Origin: Spodoptera frugiperda
Lineage: Eukaryota; Arthropoda; Insecta; Lepidoptera; Noctuidae
Assembly: GCF_023101765.2 (NCBI RefSeq)
Contig: NC_064223.1
Coordinates: forward strand, 3,968,001-4,032,000
Length of the DNA stretch: 64,000 nucleotides
Direction: 5' to 3'
Positions 56,861-64,000 of the stretch are shown one piece after another. The notes under the pieces were generated by a model. The model ran no database searches and was not told where the DNA came from. It saw nothing but the letters and a program-made list of their open reading frames with translations. Each line of letters starts with the position of its first letter. Position 1 is the first letter of the stretch. The translations under genes were made by a program, and so were the position numbers.

Positions 56861-58270
56861 CGAGTCTCTTTGAGAATAGGGAACGCTTTTATTCGTATGT
56901 AACTGTGTAACATGTGTTCTGAAACTTAATATATGGTCAGTGTTTGAATATCACTGTCACATGAAAGACTCGCGGGATGGACACTACAAGGAGTGGAGAT
57001 GCCTCGTTTAAGTAACTTATTTTGTTAAGTAACCTGGACCCTCGCAGTCTGACTTTTGAGATTAGATAAAACATCACAAACATGTTTCAAATGTTTGTTT
57101 GTTACTTTCGTTCGTATTTACGCAACAAAGTAGTTCACTTCAAGATAAACTGAGATTTTCAAAACATTTTACCTTTTCTTACATCTTTTTATCTTTCTTA
57201 AAGTCATCTTTTAGAATATCTTTGAACTTCCTTCCCAAAAGAAAGCTTCTAAGAACTCAAGACGACTTACTAACAGTACAGTTCTACATCAACATTTGAA
57301 ACGATCATTCGGATATCCGCCATTTTGTTCGCAATATTTCTCCGAACGGATCCTTGTCCAACACCGACCGGGATTTGCGCCGTTTGCGTCGTTTCTTCCA
57401 ATATGTCCGTAGAAACTTACAAACCTTACTAATCCTAATTGAAACTGCTTTTCTCTTTATTTCTTTACGAAACCAACACTTTTTTGGGTTTGCGAATATC
57501 ATCAAACTACTCGTATTTTCTAGAAAATCAAACCTTCAAACAGCCAAAAAATCGTTGATTATCGTTGCGTATCATTTCTTAATCTAGGCTTTCCACCATG
57601 TATTCAAAAACATCATAATATTTTAACAATGACGGCTTTAATGTATAAATCTCAGCTTGGAGGATTTCGCATTGAACTTGAACATAAAGATAAAAAAATC
57701 TGTTCCGTACATAAAAAGTTACGAAAGAACGTTCTAATTTATTTCCACGCTAAGCGATAATTCTTGGGAATCAATGTCTTGTGAAAATCACAGGAAAACG
57801 TACCGATACAAAGAATTAAATAAAAATTCTTATCTCATGCGCTCCATTCCCCGTGCCCGTTAGGATAAGGAGATTACTCCAGTCTTTGATACGTAACAAT
57901 ATTGGTTCCAAGCAAAAGAATATCAAATACCGTATTTCTTTGAATAAAACTCCTACTGTCAACAGACTTGTGTCAGATATATCTGCTGAGAACAGGCTTG
58001 ACGATTCCTGGGTCTAAAATTTATATTATGATTAGGTCTAATCTGATTCCCAATCTTTTCCAGAGACATGAAGAGATAAGGTAATGAATATAAATGAAAC
58101 GTAGAAGGTATGCCAATAAAGAGTTTCATATCTCCGCCTACCGTTATAGTTTAAAAACTATCAGAAACAGCGTGAGAATCTGAGTATAAGACAGTAGATT
58201 CATTCTAAACCAGATATAGAGAAAAACTGATGCAAGTATTGCAGCGTCACTTCGACCAGTGATTTAATGT
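56861..58270. other. AT-rich non-coding DNA
   Basis: Overlapping frames on both strands at 57305-57587 are typical of chance in low-complexity DNA. Confidence 0.4.
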
Positions 58271-58427
58271 AGCGGATTGCCTAGGATTGGTTACCGGGGC
58301 TCCAGCTCTAAAAGTAGTAGAAGAGTAGGAACGGGGTAGTTCTTAGTCAATAAAAGACTGACATTCCCTCTCGCCTCGCCCACGATGAGAGAAGTCAATG
58401 CAGGATTTTCTCTACTTAAAAAAAAAA
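58271..58427 (+). mobile_element. R1-type LINE 3' tail with poly-A
   Basis: AGCGGATTGCCTAGGATTGG, TTACCGGGGCTCCAGCTCTA, GAGTAGGAACGGGGTAGTTC, TTAGTCAATAAAAGACTGAC, ATTCCCTCTCGCCTCGCCCA and GAAGTCAATGCAGGATTTTC are followed by ten A (58418-58427). The GTAGTAGAAG stretch contains a small local duplication. Confidence 0.75.
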
Positions 58428-59123
58428 GCGTGATTACTACAAATTACCATTCGTAGAAAGACGGTAAGTTGTTTGCACCCATTGTAAATTGACTAAGGTC
58501 GAGAGCCAGCAATCGATAAGTTAGTTTGAAAGCTCTATTTGCGCCGCCTGCCTCGCTTGTTTCGTGCTATTTCATTTACCTCGAAGCCGTAAACTGACGG
58601 TCTACCTTTTGTTTTTACCTAGCCTCGAATAGTTATCCTGTACCGGGTAAAAGTGCTGCAAAATTGAACCGTTACAGAAAATATTACAATAGTAATTCAA
58701 TGTTAACAGCCGCTAGTTGGCAGTTGATAGCCGACGCTTAAAATCAAGTTAAATAATAGGATTTTTTGCACCAAAAAATGTGTAGGTAACTCATACACTC
58801 TATGTTTTCTAAAATTTTCAAATATCTAGTCAAACTAGTACCTACTCACGTCGAGATTCTGCAGTTTTATTTGTATACCTATGTTATTGCGTAGTGTGTA
58901 GTGTATTTCGATGCCTTCCGGCCAAAAGAAGGTACCTAAGCTATTTTTTGTGATATTGAGTTTTACACATCATTCGATGAAGATATCTGATACCGAATAT
59001 GTATATAAATCAAATTGCAAAAAAAAATCGTTCACCTTGTTTTAGCCGGAAGGCATCGATATGTTTTCCTGAAATTACAACTATCTCAAATACACGAATA
59101 CAACTATTGCTGTATAGTATTAC
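58428..59123. other. AT-rich non-coding DNA
   Basis: Contains an inverted pair: CATCGATATGTTTTCCTGAA-type sequence near 59052 and GTGTATTTCGATGCCTTCCG near 58900, with GCCTTCCGGC/GCCGGAAGGC at 58913-58922 and 59046-59055. It may be the ends of a further small element. Confidence 0.35.
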
Positions 59124-59126
59124 TAA
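59124..59126. repeat. TAA target-site duplication, left
   Basis: TAA directly before the foldback element, matched by TAA at 59595-59597. Confidence 0.7.
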
Positions 59127-59594
59127 GGCCAGCCGTACACGGACGGCTTCAAGCAGTTATAACCGACTGCTTGAAGCCGCGACTGCGCGATGAACTATAG
59201 CCATTCATTCGCTGCCGTACACACGACTGCTCGAGCAGTCGCGACCGCAGCTCGAGCAGTTGGGTAGCGTGTACTCAACTGCTCGAGCAGTTGATGTTCT
59301 TTTGATTTTTTCAGCAGACGCCGCGAGGCCGCAAAGGGCGGGGGGAGGAAAGTCGGAGAGCTGTCGACTGCTCTAGAGCAGTCAACGGCTCGAGCAGTCC
59401 GTGTATGCCTCGCAACTGCTCGCGAGCGGTCGACGGCACGATGGAATTTCATCGTGCAGTTGACGGCTTGAAGCGGTCGCGACTGCTCGAGCAGTCGTGT
59501 GTACGGCAGCGAATGAATGGCTATAGTTCATCGCGCAGTCGCGGCTTCAAGCAGTCGGTTATAACTGCTTGAAGCCGTCCGTGTACGGCTGGCC
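59127..59594. mobile_element. Foldback MITE with 122-bp identical arms
   Basis: The left arm (59127-59248) and right arm (59473-59594) are exact reverse complements over 122 bases, beginning GGCCAGCCGTACACGGACGG. Within each arm CTTCAAGCAGT and ACTGCTTGAAG form an internal hairpin. The centre repeats the palindrome ACTGCTCGAGCAGT and variants several times. A TAA repeat flanks both ends. The 3-bp TWA-type duplication and G-rich terminal bases fit PIF/Harbinger-type non-autonomous elements, but no transposase is present to confirm this. Identity of the arms implies a young insertion or conversion between arms. The element is GC-rich against an AT-rich background. Confidence 0.85.
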
Positions 59595-59597
59595 TAA
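59595..59597. repeat. TAA target-site duplication, right
   Basis: Matches the TAA at 59124-59126. Confidence 0.7.
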
Positions 59598-59829
59598 ACA
59601 AAAACATTCCATACATGTCATTCATTTGATCGAAACATTTACCATATTATTATTGCTAAAGAATAGTTTTTCTTTACCTGAAGGATATCTAACGTAGTTG
59701 TTTTTACTCCATATTACCGGAAAAAGGAAAAAATTGGGAAACGCAAGACTAAGACATGTGTCACAATTGTGGAACATTGTTGACAACGGTCAGGGATTAG
59801 GAATTTCGGTTGAAAAAAAATCCGCTTTA

Positions 59830-60008
59830 TCTATTATATAAAAATAAGTCGGGTTTTCCTTCCTGACGCTATAACTCCAGAACGCACGAACCGATTTGCA
59901 CGGTTTTGCATTCGTTGGAAAGGTCTCGGGCTCCGTGAGGTTTATAGTAAAGAAAATTCAGGAAAAAAATTACATTGGTGGCGAAACGGAGTTCGCCGGG
60001 TTTGCTAG
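59830..60008 (+). mobile_element. Non-autonomous Helitron-like element
   Basis: It starts TC (TCTATTATATAAAAATAAGT) and ends CTAG. Seven bases before CTAG is a hairpin, GGCGAA-ACGGAG-TTCGCC (59980-59997). The host base before is A and after is T, so it sits between A and T with no duplication. These are the defining structural marks of Helitrons, and the size (179 bp) is that of lepidopteran non-autonomous families such as Lep1-like elements. No Rep/helicase coding is present. Confidence 0.75.
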
Positions 60009-60734
60009 TATTTGTATGAAAAACATGTCCGATTTTCAATTACGTAGGAATATTTTCTGAATAAAAAAAACGTACTTCCATGTTTAAAAATTGGTTATTA
60101 ATCAATTAACCAATTTCGTATGAATTACAACTCATACTCAGCAGAAACATTATCAACCAACTCTCGAACGGACCACTCGTTTCATGAAACAAGGGACTAT
60201 CTATATTGTTCATGTATGAAATAAACTTTCGAATGGAAATCCGAATAAAATGCAATCCATAACCATAACACAATTATTCCCAAACATTACTAAACAATTT
60301 CAACCAAAAGTCCATTCATTATCTAAATGTAGTTAGGTAAACTGTATGTTTGAAACCACAGAGTAAACTGTATGTATACATACAGACAAACAGTTATGAT
60401 CAGCACAAACCTTCGCTTCTCGGTTGTTCAATGCGATTTTTAATTTCCCTAGCGCCTAGGAAATGCTTCCATTTTTCCTTTTGTTATCATAAACGTGAAT
60501 GCGTCCGGGAACACGCGGCTTTTCATTATTGAAATGCTGTGGGATAGCAAAGATATTTTGTCTATTTCCCTGAAGTAAAACGATCAAATACTGTTGTTAT
60601 TGTTTTGCACGAAGGCTTGTTGTTATCATGGATAAAAACAAAATAAAAATGATTCTTTCATGAGAACTAACTTGGTGGATTCAAACCTATACACAAGACT
60701 TTAAAACGAAGTAGTACGCAACCTAGCAGTAAGG
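60009..60734. other. AT-rich non-coding DNA
   Basis: Nothing supportable was seen. Confidence 0.4.
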
Positions 60735-60787
60735 CTCTTCGCCCAAGGCGGGAGAAGTCATTGGATGATTTGACCCGCTCAAAAAAA
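60735..60787 (+). mobile_element. R1-type LINE 3' terminus scrap
   Basis: CTCTTCGCCCAAGGCGGGAG, AAGTCATTGGATGATTTGAC, CCGCTC and seven A. Only the last 45 or so bases of the tail remain. Confidence 0.6.
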
Positions 60788-63198
60788 GTGCTAATAAACC
60801 TAATAAACTTACAACCCAAAAGTGAGGGAATTTTAACACTAAACTGATGCACCGATGATACAGCATTAGCGGTGAATTACCTTTCACAAATTTCTTTTAT
60901 TAGACAGTATAGTTGAATTGTCGGCTACTTTTTTGGGTCCAGGTTCAATCCAGGTTTACGAATTAGCAAACAGCAAACATGTTCGCGCTATAAATGCTTG
61001 TACTCGCTAGATCCACGTTGGAAGAATGAAGAAACGATCGCACTATTTTGTTTTCATTGTCACTGACAGTTTCGTCAAATCGTTTGTGTGAGCTGCAGCG
61101 AGCTGACCTCCATTGTCAGCGCCTCTATGCTGGTTGAAAAGCTGTCATTTCAGTATGTGAGCAATTTGATGTTGATGAAATATGTACCGTACATAGTTAG
61201 AATAGATTTGCTTTTACTGTGTATTATAATTAGGACCAATGAATGAGACGCTTGTTAATGTTGCTGTTATTGTATTAAGGGCAAGACTTTTCTCGCCTGT
61301 GGCGCCATCTGTTCGTTGCAAAAATGGTGTCTCATTGTATATGTAGAGTTTATAATCAGGACTGTGTACTTTTTGTACAGGTAATTAAATGTTCAACTTT
61401 ATGAGCGAGGCGGCAAAAGTTTTAAACAACAAAACTGTTTTGTACTAACAAAACCACTCGTATTGTTACTGCTTGCATTTAGTTCGCTAGTCGTTTTCGT
61501 GAAAGTAGTTTTGTACGACAACCCAAAAGTTGGATGGATGTTTTACGAACACTTTTAGTAAAAAAAATTAGACCTGCTCTTTTAGCAATGAGATCCACCT
61601 GCATTACATTGCCTTTAAAAAAACCAACAAACAAAATAAATGGCACTCAATAATGGCTATATTTTTTTTACAAATAGTAAACCAAACTACAAGTTTCGTA
61701 AACATCGTAAATCAACCGCGCCTTAGCATATGCTAAACTGTTACCTAGGCTGAGGATAAGTAGTGGCTGTCTTGTTGACGTGAAGAATGAGCCTCGCGTG
61801 TGAACTCCCCCTTACATTAATGTGACTTGTCTGCTCCGCCCGTATTTTTAGTACATCCGTGTTACAAGCTCCGTGCTAGATATTTATTGTAAATGCAACG
61901 ACAATTGATATAAAGTCACGGTATTTCTACTGGAAAATTGTTGTAGCAACGACAAATTGAAAGAAATACGAGTTACTTTTGTGAGTGTATTTCAATAGAT
62001 CACGTTCTCTCTGTTTTCTGTGTCTCGTATGTTTGCTACAGAATCATACGTTTTCCCAAAACATGTTTGGTAACTTATTCAACTGAAATTTGCTTTGAAG
62101 GTTTTTTAAGCAATAACATGTTATTGCGTGTAGGTTTTTGTGCTAACTAATCGTCTTTTAAATGGCAAGTTCTGTGTAACTTGTAGGTACTTCTCCAATT
62201 GTGCTTTTATTCACGATGCCAACTTACTTTTTACTATACATAAAAAAACACTCGAAAATTTCTCAAACGAATATTTTTTTACTCCTTTCTCCAAGTCAAC
62301 AGAAGGCAGTCGTAAACCCGGCAGACAGTGTCCTAAATAAATAAAACTTATACGAATTTTAAAATCAATTCGATCCCTCCGTACATAGAATGCCGTAAGT
62401 CATACTTACGTCTCCAGTAGACGAATAAATTTAGACCTTAATAGTTAGGATTTAAAGTGAAATATGGTAATACCATCGTTGCTGAATTAAGCTAGGGTTA
62501 TTATAGTGGTGAATGATTACTCATAAAATCTGAAATGGATCTACGATTTATTGGAATATTTGCAACCTGCGAACATTTGTGGATGGTGATCGATTAGTCT
62601 AAAACATAGTAATTTATAACCATTTTTGTATAAGCCTGCATTACTCTTTTCTTTGGATAATAATACGTTGTGTAAAATGCGTGTAATTTTTCTCTTGATT
62701 TATGTATGTTGTCATTAGTCCGCCACACACAAAACTACGCATTCGCAGACATAATTTTTTTCTTTTTCAAAATGATATTAAGGATTATTATTATAGTCAT
62801 ATTTGCGTCCATTCAACAAACAAGGCAATTTCTTTCTTATAAATACAGATAGAAAGAAATATCGTCCCAGTTATTGGGTAATATTAACTTAATGCTGGCC
62901 TTATAAGTCTCACAATATCATAATAAAAGCTAATCTTCCTCGTTCTATAGATTTACTATAATCCATAACCATTTTATTTCATTGTCTTGGAACTAATCGA
63001 GTCGTTGAACTTCCCTTTGGATCAAAAAACTTAATACAAACCATTTATATTCCAAAGTTTTGGGATTCCAACAAGGTCGACGTTCATCGTTGGAGTATTT
63101 TGCTAAGTTGAAGGCGATTCAGAAAACCATTAATGTCTATTTCACGATGGAACTTCTTAATGTTTTTATTAATAGCTACATCTTATGTACGCTACATG
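60788..63198. other. AT-rich non-coding DNA
   Basis: No domain, RNA or repeat family was recognised. GC-richer patches near 61090-61130 and 61760-61850 have no usable frame. Confidence 0.35.
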
Positions 63199-63360
63199 CC
63201 TTACGATTTAGGTAATGTGCACCATTAACTTTTTAACTGTACAGTCGAACTATACCGTTAAATCGTAAGGTAGTGTGTAGGCTGACCTACGATTTAACTG
63301 TACAGATCGACCGTGCAGTTAAAACTGCACAGTTTAATCATAAGCTGTATGGCGTGCATT
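63199..63360. repeat. Degenerate foldback element
   Basis: CCTTACGATTTA (63199-63210) is perfectly inverted as TAAATCGTAAGG (63259-63270) and recurs directly near 63286 as CCTACGATTTAACTGTACAG. Palindromic words ACTGTACAGT and GTGCAGTTAAAACTGCACAG fill the rest. The architecture parallels the 59127 element, but the sequence is unrelated and older. Confidence 0.45.
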
Positions 63361-64000
63361 ACGGTGATACTTTCCTGCTTCTGAATGTATTACTTATCGT
63401 CGATCAAGTAATATTATCATTATAATATTATTTTTTTTAACAAAACGTACCTAACCCCAATAATACAGTTATTGATAGACCATGGATTTATATATTACTC
63501 TGATTGTAACATATCTAACAATAAACTAACATTATTTCTGAAAATTTTCATAAGAAACCACTCCATAGCTAATCTAAAACTTTACAAAGCGCATAATAAC
63601 AAGGAAAGGATCTCCAGGAACCATATTTCCATCAGATACAATAGAAAGTGATCCGTGATAGCAAGATAATGTCATTTGAGGAATTATTCTCCAAGTGAAA
63701 CAGGTGTAGGAAACTTTAAACGTAAATGTATAGTTGTCCCTTTACCATCCCTTTTACTGTCCCTTTCCATACAATTTCAGTTTTGATAAGATAAGGACAT
63801 GCCGCAGGCTAAACACAACGTTATGCGGAACAGAATGTAAATGTTTACTAAAAGAACTTATTTTTAATATCCAGGAGGAAATATTCGGTTATTTCTTCAG
63901 TTCCGATTTTTCTTTTTGTGGAAACGTTTTGCATTTTTATAAAACTTGGCTTAACACTAGGATTTACTCCTGTGTCGTGAGTGCATTCACATACACACGA
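63361..64000. other. AT-rich non-coding DNA
   Basis: Nothing supportable was seen up to the window end. Confidence 0.4.

Noticed and set aside
59195..59452. 85-codon minus-strand frame with 'RAVD' repeats
   Set aside because: It is the translation of the repeated ACTGCTCGAGCAGT palindromes in the foldback element, not a gene.

Overview
The window looks like nuclear DNA from a moth or butterfly (Lepidoptera), most likely a noctuid-type genome. Three things point there. The background is AT-rich and mostly non-coding. There is one eukaryotic tRNA gene with a pol III terminator. Many scattered repeats have the stock phrases of lepidopteran mobile elements: 'CTAGCTTTTGCCCGCGGCTT' retroposon tails, R1-clade LINE 3' tails, a Helitron ending in CTAG, Penelope-like ends and tRNA-derived SINEs. 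No bacterial operon, CRISPR array or viral genome is visible. No complete multi-exon host gene can be read.

Layout. Positions 1-12,000 are AT-rich DNA holding an old LINE fragment (559-750), a composite of Penelope-like retroelement remnants (about 3290-4145, with a GIY-YIG-type coding relic), a foldback MITE, a SINE and two copies of a dispersed retroposon. A tRNA-Pro(TGG) gene is at 12064-12135. Between 14,000 and 16,000 are two further copies of the foldback MITE and two R1-type tails. Positions 16,000-32,000 are mostly featureless, apart from retroposon tails, perfect small hairpins and three possible host exons on the minus strand (the third lies at 42,795-43,091). The best of these is a 106-bp exon-like block at 23320-23425 with good splice sites on both sides.

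The dominant feature is a 5'-truncated R1-clade non-LTR retrotransposon at 32357-36632. It is flanked by an exact 13-bp target-site duplication and ends in 25 A. It carries the 3' part of ORF1 (three zinc knuckles) and an uninterrupted 1060-residue ORF2 (AP-like endonuclease, reverse transcriptase, C-terminal zinc finger). The two reading frames meet at a TAATG stop-start motif. At least seven other 5'-truncated or internal pieces of the same 3' tail are scattered over the window on both strands.

Positions 39,000-46,000 hold four more Penelope-type inverted-repeat remnants, which share a small RNA-like stem followed by GAAAC. From 46,000 to 64,000 there are more dispersed repeats, then a striking 468-bp foldback element (59127-59594) with 122-bp arms identical to each other and a TAA duplication, and a 179-bp Helitron-like element (59830-60008) with TC start, 3' hairpin and CTAG end inserted between A and T.

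Overall the window is best read as an intergenic or giant-intron region shaped by repeated transposon insertion. Only the R1-type ORF2 and the tRNA are confident genes.
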